The notes under the pieces are model-generated. The model saw nothing but the letters and a program-made list of their open reading frames with translations. It was not told the DNA's origin and searched no databases. Below are positions 35,461 to 45,506 of a DNA stretch of 64,000 bases, one piece after another; position 1 is the stretch's first letter; every line of letters starts with the position of its first letter. The DNA comes from Piezodorus guildinii (taxonomy: Eukaryota > Arthropoda > Insecta > Hemiptera > Pentatomidae). A program made the translations under genes and the position numbers. The stretch lies in NCBI GenBank assembly GCA_023052935.1, contig CM041294.1, forward strand, positions 22,282,635 through 22,346,634, in the 5' to 3' direction.

Positions 35461-36129
35461 ATATATATATATATATATAGGTATTCCCGTAATGCCTAAC
35501 AGGCAGAGCAGGATTTAAAATTTAAAAAATAAATAAAAAAGGTATTTTCAAAAGGAGTTTCCAGGATAAAAAAATCCACGAAAATTAAAATAAACAAATG
35601 TTTTAGAAATTTCTAAAAAAAAAAATTAGTTTATATTGGAATGGTACTCCTCAAATGTTTTGCTAATTTATAAAAACATTGGTATAATTCGTGTAGAAAA
35701 AATATATTTTGTATCCAATATGGAAGTGTACCAATCCAATATAGCCAACAAAAAAAAAATGTGACACATATTTTTGTTAAAAAAATATTTTTCGAACTCC
35801 TTTTGAAAATCCCTAACATGCATTTTTTTTTTTCGTGAAAACCAATTGAGCTGTTCAGGACAAAACTTTTTTCTTTATCCCTCCAAAACTTCCCTCCCAT
35901 GAGAATTAAGGGGCTAAAATTTTGCAAAAGGCGGTTTCTCATAGGTGTGACTCAATGGTATAAATTTGGTTCTGATACACTCTGAAGCAGATTTCACATG
36001 TTATCCAGCTAGGCTCTTTGTCATGTTTAACCTTATGAAGATCTCAGGTTGATTCCAAAATTACAAACTTATTTTTCTGTATCTATAATTTATGTACGTT
36101 ATTGAAAATGAAGTGAATAAATAAATTGA
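35461..36129. other. No recognised gene; short repeated block
   Basis: Starts with a short TA run. The block AGGTGTGACTCAATGGTATAAA with TTTGGTTCT at 35940 recurs at 36438 as GAGGTGTGAATCAATGGTATAAAATTTGG. The minus-strand frame 35631-35942 has no recognisable motif. Confidence 0.4.
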
Positions 36130-36375
36130 ATGAATAATTTCCCACCCTAATCCTTTCGTTCCAATCCTTTCTTTCCCTTTAATTCCTGACAATCCTCCGA
36201 GGCGTCTGAAAAGGAGATCGCCCTGGGACCTTCTAGCTTAGAATATTTTTAGAGTGCTTCTATTGGGAAGCTTCTCTACATGTGTTCCATGCCTTTTTAT
36301 ATTTCATTCAAATTTACTTGTTTGTATTACTAGTTATACAGTTGCAAATTCCAATAAATAAATATTTTTTTAAAA
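36130..36375 (+). mobile_element. Jockey family A 3' end, copy 8
   Basis: The coding remnant PDNPPRRLKRRSPWDLLA-stop precedes the 3' UTR GAGTGCTTCTATTGGGAAGC ... ACAGTTGCAAATTCCAATAAAT. No TSD was identified. Confidence 0.82.
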
Positions 36376-37016
36376 ATGTATAATTCGTACTTGTAAATTC
36401 AATTATAATTTTGTTGTCATATTTGACCCATAGTACGATTTGAGGTGTGAATCAATGGTATAAAATTTGGTTCTCATGTACGTGGGAGTAGATTTTACAT
36501 GCTTATTCTGCTTGGTCCGTTTCATTCCAATAGTTACTGTTTGTTTTGTTATTTACAACTTAAAATTAGTTGAAGGGACCACATATTCAAGATGTTTAAA
36601 ATAGGGTACAAAATTCTTTAATAGCAGTTTAGCTAAGATTGTGAACTACACGACCTGAATTGTATAGTTCACTCTGTTGAAAAGATGGTATAAATCACTG
36701 GTCCCAATCAGTAGTCCGCAGATGTCCAAGGGTTCCTCGAGATGTCATTGTGGAAAAATTTTAAATTGCCTTAAAGTTAAATATTTAAAAAGACACACTT
36801 TACACATACCTAATTTAGTATTCTAAACGATTGTCTGCTACTACTCAATCACAAACTTAAAATTCATCATTTTCTAATATTTTAAAAATAATTCACTTAA
36901 AGGACAAAAGTTTTACAGAAGAAAATGAATAATATTAGATTTCTTGATGAGTATTCGATAAACACTAATCTTAGTTTTAGAATTTTAGTAATTTAATGCT
37001 TTGCGGAGTAAAGTAA
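36376..37016. other. AT-rich sequence without recognised gene
   Basis: Apart from the repeated block at 36438-36515 nothing was recognised. Confidence 0.4.
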
Positions 37017-37683
37017 ACTACTTTTAGTACAAGATCCGAACTCGAAACGATCTTCACCGAGCTGATAATAGAAGGAAACATATTTTATAACAAATTTAGT
37101 ATATTAGGAAATATGTTAAGAATGGGTTGCCTAAAAAAATCCTGGACTTAATTATTTTTTAAAAAATGATTTTTAATTAAATTTTGCAACATCATGATAA
37201 TAAGAAAGCTTTTACCCTGACTTAAGTATCAAAGGTATATAATGTGCAGCCGTTGGGCTGCCTAATCTTTTTCTGGACAAACTATGGTTGTCAGGTAAAA
37301 GCGGTTATGTCGATATCACTTATCTGCACCGGCTTGATAATAGAAAAAAAATTATACCAATTTAAGCGTTGTTTTATAGCAAACATATTGATATAGGGTT
37401 ACCTACAAAAAATATGGTCCTAATCTGGGTTGCCGAATTTTAAAGATTAAATTTTAACGCGAGTGAAAATGCGTGACAGAGATATCCGAGTTGAGTATAG
37501 CGTGTTTTTGTAACATTGCAGCCGCACGTAATTGAACATTGAATATAAGTAAGTTTGATGTCCCACATAAAATTACAGGACCTCAACTCATCAGAACCAA
37601 AGATTTTGGGCAAAGCCATAAAAATAATCGTTTCAAAGATGCTTTGGTATACTTCTTGGCTGATTAAACAAAAATTTACTTTA

Positions 37684-38056
37684 AACATTTAAAAAAAGCA
37701 CACAATCTTCCATTCCTCACCCAATCACTTTATTTCATATAAGCTTCATTTATGCACTGTTTCCATATATATCTACATTTTTCGCATTTTCTTACTTGTC
37801 CATGTTGGTGTTCATTGGCTCACAGAACAACAACTCAAGTGAGCCAATGAACACCAATATGGACAAGAAGCAGTGTGCTATGAGATGGGATGAAGGGTGA
37901 AATATGATATAGTAATTATATATTGGAAAAGGAATAAGTCTTGAAAATGCGGAAACAGCTCCGAAACGTCGACTAATATGAAAAACTGATAAAAACCTTA
38001 TGAAATAAAGTGATTGGGTTAGGAACGGGTGGCAGTGTGTGCTTTTTAAAATGTTT
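37684..38056. mobile_element. Fold-back element with decayed hammerhead, type 3
   Basis: The outer arms AAACATTTAAAAAAAGCACAC..CAATCACTTTATTTCATA and their inverse (37980-38053) enclose an inner near-perfect inverted pair of about 29 bases (37795-37825 with 37840-37869). A hammerhead-like sequence sits in the right arm (37938-37973). The architecture matches types 1 and 2 although the sequences do not. Confidence 0.72.
37938..37973 (+). ncRNA. Decayed hammerhead motif
   Basis: GTC, TTGAAAA in place of CTGAAGA (a C-to-T and a G-to-A change), GGA / TCC stem II, GAAAC, GTC and GAC. Stem I (GTC/GAC), GAAAC and the cleavage triplet are kept; the core changes should abolish cleavage. Confidence 0.5.
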
Positions 38057-38150
38057 ATATTAAGAAAACTTCCAAAAAAAAATTAAAAAAGAAAAGAAAA
38101 ATTTACTGTTAATATTTAATTAAAAATATTTTTTTTAATTATTAAAAATA

Positions 38151-38219
38151 TGTCCTGAATTGGACAGATTGTAATATTGCACAATAAAAAAAAAAAAAAT
38201 AAAAAATAAAAAAAAAAAA
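38151..38219 (+). mobile_element. 69-bp LINE tail (Jockey family B type) with 14-bp TSD
   Basis: TGTCCTGAATTGGACAGATT plus GTAATATTGC and an A-rich tail match the 3' end of the element at 62146. The repeat AATTATTAAAAATA at 38137-38150 and 38220-38233 flanks it. Confidence 0.85.
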
Positions 38220-38372
38220 AATTATTAAAAATAGCCTGTCCAGGATTTTTTTTAGGCAACCCACTCTTAACATATTTCCTAATATACTAAATGTCTTATA
38301 AAATATGTTTCATTCTATTATCAGCTCGGTGCAGATCGTTTCAAGTTCGGATCTTAGACTATTAGGAATAGT

Positions 38373-38955
38373 TATTTTTTCTTTATTTCCACATTCCCTA
38401 CTCGGTCATTTCTAGCTTCTATAATTACGGTAGCAGAGGTATTTTCCGTAAATGGTGCGTGATACGGTGTAGACGTATATTAGACTTAAATCTAAATTTA
38501 TAGATAATATTGAGGATTTCATTCCTCACCAATGAAATGATTGGATGAAGGGATCCGCGAAAACGTTTGTTGGAAACCAACATGGTTTAAACTATGGGGT
38601 TTATTTAATATAATTACCTACAATTATATAAGATAATTGTTTAATATAAAATTAAATTGTAATATTTTTCCAAGGGCTTTATGCTATAAAATTTACTGAT
38701 TAACATGAACACAAAACTCAATGGTTTTTTAAAAACATGTCTACATAGGCGAATATCTACGTTTTTTTCGCGTGAGTCCGGGACTGTCTTAGCTGCTTAC
38801 GCTATGAGGGGCAAAGCGACACTTTCAAGTTCAAATGTGTTTAATGCGATATCACAACAGTTCGAGGCTTCGGATTGTAACATTTTTGACATATGACTTG
38901 AAGGAGAAATTATGTAAAACTTAAAAATGATTATTATATTATTATTATGATTGTT
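38373..38955. other. No recognised gene
   Basis: AT-rich; the short + frame 38705-38896 has no recognisable motif. Confidence 0.4.
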
Positions 38956-39241
38956 TGTTTGTGCGTTTATTTATTTAACGTCACTTTATGCTACTATGGT
39001 TAATCGGACGATACTACAGTGGGAGTCCTAAATTTTGCCTATTCAGGTTTTATTAGGATAGGGATCTTTAACGAGTGCCTGACATCGGGACCACCTTTTA
39101 ACGTCCCCTTCGAAGGAAGGCATGACTAAGGATTTTTTACTCCCATTACAAAATCTAGGACCACTTTCGGGTTTGAACCCGTGACCTTTGGCATAGGAGG
39201 CTGTTATGCTAACCTTCCAGCTTGGCATTATGACTTTTGGC
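38956..39241 (-). mobile_element. tRNA-derived SINE, family 1, copy d
   Basis: The minus strand shows the head AAGCTGGAAGGTTAGCATAA, B box GGTTCAAACCC, the full body including CCTAATAAAACCTGAATAGG, and tail TAAATAAATAAACGCACAAAC. The 12-bp repeat ATTATGATTGTT at 38944-38955 and 39242-39253 flanks it. Confidence 0.88.
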
Positions 39242-39369
39242 ATTATGATTGTTAAATTATCTTATTTTGTCAGAATTGGGAATAAAAATATGAAAATAAA
39301 TCACGCACGGATAAAGAAAATTTTTAAAGAAGATTAATCAAACGAAATTAACCAATAAGAATCCTTTAA

Positions 39370-39989
39370 CACGTTCACGCCGGCGCGTACCACCGGTGGC
39401 CTGCAGTAGTCTGTACGAGGGATGGGCATAATCGAATGACGATTATCGGATCATTCGATTATTCCAATCATTCGAATTGATCGATTATCGGATTAATCGG
39501 TTTGGAGAAACGAATGATCATTCGAACTGAATTGTTTAACGATAATGGAGGGATTATAGGAGCGCGGATAACTGAACGACCTTTTTTTTTTTTTTTTTTG
39601 CTCATCACATAAATTATATGCATATCCCATATTAATCATTCAGTCATTCGATTATGAAATCATTCGATTATGTCCACCCCTAGTCTGTACCATGGGGCAG
39701 CGCGTACCACAGGTATTTTCCTATCCATGTTATCTATTATTTATAAGGACAGAATAATAAAAATATATAACATTTTAAGAGCCTTTCGAGTTACATTTAC
39801 TGGTAAAAATCTTTGCTAGTATGAAAAAAACGCCCGATTTACGAATTCCAAAATAAGCACTAACTAGACTGTTAGCAAACGTACAACTCGTATACAGGTC
39901 TGAACAGGCAAAAATCGATGAAACGTGGCATGAATTCGAGCGCCGAACCCACAGAGCAGACATTGAAAATCGGCGCCGGCGTGAACGTG
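39370..39989. mobile_element. Non-autonomous piggyBac-like element
   Basis: TTAA at 39366-39369 and 39990-39993 flanks a perfect 17-bp inverted repeat CACGTTCACGCCGGCGC / GCGCCGGCGTGAACGTG. TTAA duplication with CAC(G)TT..CGCC termini is the piggyBac pattern. Without the hAT inserted into it, it would be about 346 bp. The minus-strand frame 39775-40083 crosses its right end and does not resemble a transposase. Confidence 0.87.
39417..39682. mobile_element. hAT-like MITE nested in the piggyBac-like element
   Basis: The exact 8-bp repeat GTCTGTAC at 39409-39416 and 39683-39690 flanks termini GAGGGATGGGCATAATCGA and, reversed, TAGGGGTGGACATAATCGA. The 266-bp interior has short ATTCGATTAT palindromes and a T-run but no ORF. 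The piggyBac-like sequence reads on across it. Confidence 0.88.
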
Positions 39990-40399
39990 TTAAGAGGAGG
40001 GTGTTGAAAGCCATAAAATATTTAACAAATAAACTCTTAAGCTTGTTAATTAACATACAATGTACACGCCGCCTGTGCAACAATCGTAATCGTTAGAGCC
40101 GTTTTTGAGAAAATCAATACTTTAAATTTTCACAGGTATTCATATACATCATATTTCTATTTTCCTTTTTTTAATTATATGACATTTGTGTTAAATCATT
40201 AGTAACAAATATATTTCAATAAATTGTCACTAAAAGGCGGTAGTGAAAAATGATAAGCATGATCGGCTTTCCATTTAAAACAAAAAAAAAAAAAAAAGCC
40301 ACGAACACTTTGATTAACCATGAAATTTAATATTTGTAGAAATTTAATCCCGAATAAAAGGAAATCTCGAAGGTAACTTGCCAGAGATGATGAAGTTCC

Positions 40400-40760
40400 C
40401 TTTCAAAATGAAGATCCGTTTATGCCAAGATGGAAGGGAAATAGGGTTCGAGGAAGCATATAGCCCCTTTTTGTCGGGAAACCTAATATTCGCCAATAAT
40501 TTTTGGATCGATGACGGAGGAGATGTTCATCAGAGCAGGTGAAAGGGGATATGGGTAAGGGATGAAGGGAGGGGTAGGAGCCCTTAAATAGGAGGCTGGC
40601 AGGGATGGAGATGAGTGCAGCACCTGTTGAATCTACAGCTGATCCCGGATCCTTCTCTTTCCAGCTTATACTTCGAAGTTCGTCTTCTTGGATCAAGTTG
40701 TCCAACGATACGGAGATTCCGAATTCACTTGTCTCCAAGTTTCCGGCTAATTAAGGAATC
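40400..40760. other. Unexplained GC-balanced, non-repeated block
   Basis: Base composition rises well above the surroundings. The minus strand is open for about 111 codons from a TTG, with no recognisable domain. The + strand has a good acceptor (GATCCTTCTCTTTCCAG at 40666) and a possible donor (CAG|GTGAAA at 40538) but no convincing exon. It could be an exon of the lectin gene, an exon on the other strand, or a conserved non-coding block. Confidence 0.35.
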
Positions 40761-41296
40761 TGAATTATTCAAACGACATTAGAGATTTGTAATTATAACA
40801 GTAAGGTTTCTGGGCTACGTAACATTCTCTTTTAATTATTGGATTGATAAAATATTGGAATATTTTTATTTAATTTATAAACATAAAATATGACCCCCAT
40901 TCACTTAAATTGCCGTTATTTTGGTTATTTTCAAATCCTAATCTTCTCAGTAAGATCGGATTCAGAGGTCTTTTTTGAGGGAGGAAAGAAGGGCTCTTTG
41001 ATGTCGCAAATATAAATCAATATAAATAATTATAACAATAATGGTACATATTTAGAGATATCTGAAAATAGACCAAATATTGTGAGAAATTCATGAAAAA
41101 AAAAGAATTATTCTCGGTGACAGGCTAAAAAATATATAAATCTTATAAATTATCAACACAAAAATAAGGGTAAAACAATAAGTGATCTTTCTTCTATTTT
41201 TAGTGATTGGAAGAAATGATATTTTACATCTTCATTAACTCCAGGCATATTAATTTTGTCGTAGATATTTTCAAAATGTAAATAGTTGTATTATAA
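40761..41296. other. AT-rich sequence without recognised gene
   Basis: Nothing recognised. Confidence 0.4.
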
Positions 41297-41592
41297 TTTT
41301 TTATTTTTTCATTGGCGCGACAGTCCGTGCAGGCCCTGGGCCTCGCGGTGTGATCTCCTGAAGATTATACTCGCGTTTCACGATGAAATTCGTAGTGTAG
41401 GGTCATACTCCCTACGCCTAATTTTGTGAGTGACCACCATTTGGCTGACGGGTCTCACATACTCAGGGGAGAGGCTGCGAGTGAATCCCCATTTTAATTA
41501 AATCATTATAAAAGCCCGCCGGGACTGGCATTCGAACTCGCAACCTGTAGCATGAGAAACTAGCGCGCTAGCCACTCAGACACGGGCTCCTC
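41297..41592 (-). mobile_element. tRNA-derived SINE, family 3, copy b
   Basis: On the minus strand: GAGCCCGTGTCTGAGTGGC, TAGCGCGCTAG, B-box region GCGAGTTCGAATGCC, then the body with GTGAGACCCGTCAGCC and GTGGTCACTCACAAAATTAG shared with 12582. The 9-bp repeat GTATTATAA at 41288-41296 and 41593-41601 flanks it. Confidence 0.85.
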
Positions 41593-41614
41593 GTATTATA
41601 AATTAGTTATCATT

Positions 41615-41850
41615 ATTGTTACACTAGTATACTGTTCTTCGGGTTCCAGGTTCGGATCTCGGCAGAATATTATTTATTCTGTTATTTAAACTGTGAGGCG
41701 AACCTGGAATATGGAGACCCTCTTGCGTCACACGCAGCCTTGATAAAGTGATGCGAAACGATCATAAAAATCTTCTGGTTAAGCATGATCTCAGCCTAAG
41801 TACCCCATTGCACGGCCGTTGGCTCAGAAACAGTATGAATCTCTATATGT
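41615..41850 (+). mobile_element. tRNA-derived SINE, family 2, copy c (head truncated)
   Basis: Starts inside the tRNA-like head (ACACTAGTATACTGTTC). It has B box GGTTCGGATCTCGG, body TATTTATTCTGTTATTTAAAC and tail region CACGGCCGTTGGCTCAG ... CAGTATGAATCTC. Confidence 0.8.
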
Positions 41851-42017
41851 ATATGCATTAATATTTTTCTTAATTAATTATTTTTCTTCCCTTCTTGTTA
41901 GTACTCTGAAATCCTGCTATATAATATCATAAGCTTCTGGCCACTTCTGAATATTATCATTCGACAAAATGATAATGCCACATTTGCAATTTTTTTTTTT
42001 TTTTTAATATATTTTAT

Positions 42018-42322
42018 TGGAAGGAATTAGTCCGGGTGGCGGTCATTAGATTAAACAACTAAATATTTTAAACTATTTTATTGTTTGCCAACGTTTCCAC
42101 CCCCATTGTGGGTCATCATCAGGGCGTGTTATAGGCGGATGGAAACTGCGTTGAAAAATGAGTTTCAATTCGCCTACAACACGCCCTGATGATGACCTAC
42201 AATGTGGGTTGAAACGTTGGCAAACAATAAAATAGTTGAAACTATTTAGCTGTTTTATTTAATGACCGCCACCCGGACTAATTCCTTCCAGTAATTCTCA
42301 ACGGTCAACTAAGTATATCCAC
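42018..42322. mobile_element. Fold-back element with hammerhead motifs, type 2, copy 3
   Basis: Inverted arms of about 120 bases begin TGGAAGGAATTAGTCCGGG and end with the complement, then the one-sided extension GTAATTCTCAACGGTCAAC. The inner loop is bounded by GAAACTGCG / AGTTTCAA. A complete hammerhead core lies on the + strand (42183-42221) and a slightly altered one on the minus strand (42087-42125: GAAAC is preceded by G instead of C). Confidence 0.82.
42183..42221 (+). ncRNA. Hammerhead ribozyme motif, intact core
   Basis: GCC, CTGATGA (42186-42192), T, a seven-base stem II GACCTAC / GTGGGTT with G-T pairs and loop AAT, GAAAC (42211-42215), GTT, GGC. GCC/GGC forms stem I. Confidence 0.72.
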
Positions 42323-42736
42323 TATATATTTTATTGTTTTTACAACTGTTTATACAAATACAATAAGTAAAGTGGCTGAATTACAATAACAGGCATGAAT
42401 AGACATGTAAAGAAACTACCTAGTGATAGTACTTCAAAGTTTATTTTATGAGCAGGTCTCGAGGCCACTGTCTTTTCAGGTGCCTCGGAGGATTACCGGA
42501 ATGAGAGGTTACGGACAAGCGGGTTTTAGTGGGCAGGTAGTTTGGCATTAAAGGAGGTGTATCTATCGCGGGCCAAGTCTGCTACCAGTGGGATATTTAG
42601 GTCTCTATGGATGAGTTTATTAGTTACAAAGTAAGGAGCATTGAGGATTATTCGTAGGATTTTGGATTGCAAGGATTGGATGCAGTAGGAATTTGATAGT
42701 TTAGTGGACCCCCATAGCTCAATGCCATAGGTCCTC
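42323..42736 (-). mobile_element. Jockey family A, copy 9
   Basis: The minus strand encodes TYGIELWGSTKLSNS, QSLQSKILRIILNAPYFVTN and LIHRDLNIPLVADLARDRY, then, frameshifted, the ORF end. The 3' UTR matches the family, ending CAGTTGTAAAAACAATAAAAT. It abuts the fold-back element. Confidence 0.85.
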
Positions 42737-43104
42737 GCAAAACATTTAAAAAGATTATTTTGCATTGCAATAAGATTAACTGCAAAGGAGCTCTTACAGT
42801 CATTTTAAAAGCTCCTTTACCCTCAACAGGGGGAGAAGCTACATATCGATGTTAAGTCCTTAATGAATAAATCACACGCAATTTTAATGAATCACACACA
42901 CACACAGTAGAGATATATAGAAACAACTTTTATTGTATAAAAATCCAATATAAGTATTTTCTATCGGAGGGTTCAGGGCTATCGCAGGTATTATAAATAT
43001 TTTAATTGACAAAAGAAGTCTTAAATGTTAAAAAGGCTATTATTGTCAATTACTATGATTAGTGAGTAAAGTATATTCCGTCCCTCTATCATTGATCCTA
43101 GTTC

Positions 43105-43225
43105 AGTAATAGAATAGAATAAAGTTTATTAATGACCTGTAACATTTAGGATCAACTGGTCCTCTCTTACAATGGACTGGAATTGTACATACATTTATAA
43201 TTAACCTTGAGTCAGGACTTTTTCG
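43105..43225 (-). mobile_element. Probable LINE 3' tail, family unknown
   Basis: Reversed sequence ends GTTACAGGTCATTAATAAAC then TTTATTCTATTCTATTAC, a polyadenylation-like signal followed by a simple TTCTA repeat, which is common at CR1/L2-like 3' ends. No coding part. Confidence 0.35.
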
Positions 43226-43350
43226 TCGGTAATTAATATACATATATTTCTAATATTAATACTATTTACTGTATACATCATCAAAAATAAAATATCAAAC
43301 GAGGTTAAAATAAAAATAAATAAACATAAAGGGAATTTAACTCTCCATTA

Positions 43351-43929
43351 ATCCGATACCTAGGACTCCATCTTGACAAACGTTTTACATGGAATCCTCA
43401 CACGAGACTAAAACGACAAGAGACTACCCGTAGATACCGATTTCTACAACACTTACTCGACAAACGTTATGAATTTCCAATTCATTACAAAATGCTCATT
43501 TATGTTACCGTCTTCAGGCCCATCTGGACATATGGAACCGAGCTTTGGGGCTCTACTAAGCCATCTAATTCCTTACAATCCAAAATCCTTTGGAAAATCC
43601 TAAATGCTCCTTATTTCGTCATAAATAAAATCATCCCATTGTTGCCGACTTTTCTCGTACCAGATATACCACTTTTAATTCCAAACTCCCAGCCCATATA
43701 AACCCTCTTGTCCGCAACATATCAACCTCACATATTCCTGACAACCCTTAGAGACGATTGAAAAGAAGTCGGCCTCAAGATCTACTTACTTAAATAAACA
43801 TCGAAGTTCTGCCGCTAGGTAGGTTATTCACAAGTCTTTCACGCCCTTTATTCTAATTAAACAGTTTTACTTATTGTATTTATGTTAATACATTTGTAAA
43901 ATTGAATAAAAAAAAAAAAAAATAAAAAA
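43351..43929 (+). mobile_element. Jockey family A, 5'-truncated, copy 10
   Basis: Starts at IRYLGLHLDKRFTWNPHTRL, continues FRPIWTYGTELWGSTKPSNS and ILNAPYFVINK, and ends RRLKRSRPQDLLT in broken frames. The 3' UTR ends TTTGTAAAATTGAATAAAAA. The 12-bp repeat AACTCTCCATTA at 43339-43350 and 43930-43941 flanks it. Confidence 0.92.
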
Positions 43930-44280
43930 AACTCTCCATTATTCATTTGGCATAAACGTTTCTAATACTATCTTATATACAATATATTACATTACAGATT
44001 TTAATAACAACAAATTTAAAATATATTATTTAAAAAGATAAGTGAATCCTTCTAACGTAAGTATATAATGTTATTAAACTTAAAATTATTCCTCATTTAT
44101 TATTTATGTTATATTTTTTTTTTATTGTTTCAAGTGAGTGATTAAAATTAATTTTTTTTATTGAACTTATTAAATGTTCTACATGAACTTACAATGAATG
44201 ATTTATTGAAAATTGATATTCTAGAATTTAGAGGCTTTATTATTTCTGTTATGAATGTCGTTTAAGACAATCATATTTTA

Positions 44281-45197
44281 TTGGGTTGTGTCACATGAAA
44301 TGTCCGTTTTTAAAGTAAAGGATTTAATTAAAAATACGATATGAAAACAAGATAATTTTATTCGAAAGTATTTACCTCATTTTTCTACACATTTTTCCCA
44401 ACGTGACACCAACTTTTTTATCTCCGAACTGAAAACCTCTGAGCTTTGAAGTGAAGCAAAATCTGAAAACGCAATTTTCACTTGATCATCATTTTCAAAA
44501 AGATTTCCTTTGGCGAAGTTGTCTAATTTCCTAAATAGGTGGTAATCTGTTGGAGACAAGTCAGGAGAATATGGTGGGCGCGGAAGAACTTCGTAGCCCA
44601 GTTCTTTCAATTTTTGCACGGTATGTTTTAAAATATTGGGTCTTGCTGCCGCTCAGTTAGATCATGAGGTACCCATGTATCGAGCTTTTTTACTTTCCCA
44701 ATACACTTTAAATGTCTGAAAACGGTAGATGCACTTGCATTAAGTTATGCTGAGAGTCCTTTAACTGTTTGGAAGGGGTTACCTTCTACTGTATGTTTGA
44801 GGACATCATTGTCTATTACGGTCTTCCTCGGGGCAAGTTTTCCAAGTCTGTATTCCCAGCTGAAAACTTAAAAAACCAACGGCGAATGGTCTGTTCATTA
44901 ACACACCCTTCCCCAAACGCCTTGCAAATATTTCTAGCGGCCTCAGCTGCTGAATGGCCGAGCTTAAACTCGTACTAAAATATTACTCGAAAATCACGTG
45001 TTTCCATGTTCATATTTGAAGGTATACTAAAAAGTGGGTAATTGATTGGGAAGCTAATGTTTATAATACAAAGGTAGAGGATTAGTAACTGTTTACTTTA
45101 AATATGTAAACATTCGGAAGAAAACAACAGAGACCTGCAAAATCCTTTATGTATTGCAAAAACAATAAAAACGGACATTTCATATGAAACAACCCGA
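44281..45197 (-). mobile_element. mariner deletion derivative, copy E (TIR to TIR)
   Basis: TA flanks termini TTGGGTTGTGTCACATGAAA and, reversed, TCGGGTTGTTTCATATGAAA. Minus-strand frames encode the N-terminal DNA-binding part in pieces. After the shared deletion junction, 44377-44619 encodes QKLKELGYEVLPRPPYSPDL, SPTDYHLFRKL and the end VSRWEKCVEK. Catalytic aspartates one and two are missing, while the third region (PTDYH) is kept. At 917 bp it is the longest TIR-to-TIR copy and the best template for the family consensus. Confidence 0.93.
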
Positions 45198-45506
45198 TAG
45201 TAAAGATTGCTCGGGGTTTTGCACGTTAATATATTACATGTAATTGTTAATAAATTAAATATTCTTCTTGACCTAATCTTCATCCTGTTTAACTGCTGGG
45301 AGTTGGTGTTTACGTCCGGTACAGTGTGGATGCGTCTTAGAAGCTCCTGAGGATTAAGAGCTCAACGTCTGATAAGTTGAACTTTCTTTTAAACTTTCAT
45401 ATTTTTATATATAATTTCATTAAAAGGTGTCCATTTATTTTAATTTTGTATATATATATATATTTTTTTTCTTTTTTTTTTTTAAAAATAAGATACAGCC
45501 TACAAC

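Larger units (their letters stand above)
37017..38372. mobile_element. Element with long inverted repeats (about 115 bp)
   Basis: The left arm 37034-37146 (AAGATCCGAACTCGAAACGA ... GGGTTGCCTAAAAAAATCCTGGA) is inverted at 38240-38361. A second diverged copy of the arm lies in direct orientation at about 37240-37440 (GCACCGGCTTGATAATAGAA ... GGGTTACCT). Exact ends and TSD are unclear and no transposase is visible. A hammerhead-type fold-back element and a tiny LINE tail have inserted inside it. Confidence 0.65.

Noticed and set aside
40463..40540. Second lectin exon (frame containing NNFWIDDGGDVHQSR before CAG|GTGAAA)
   Set aside because: The phase would fit, but the acceptor region is purine-rich and the sequence lacks the expected lectin-domain W.G / WND pattern.
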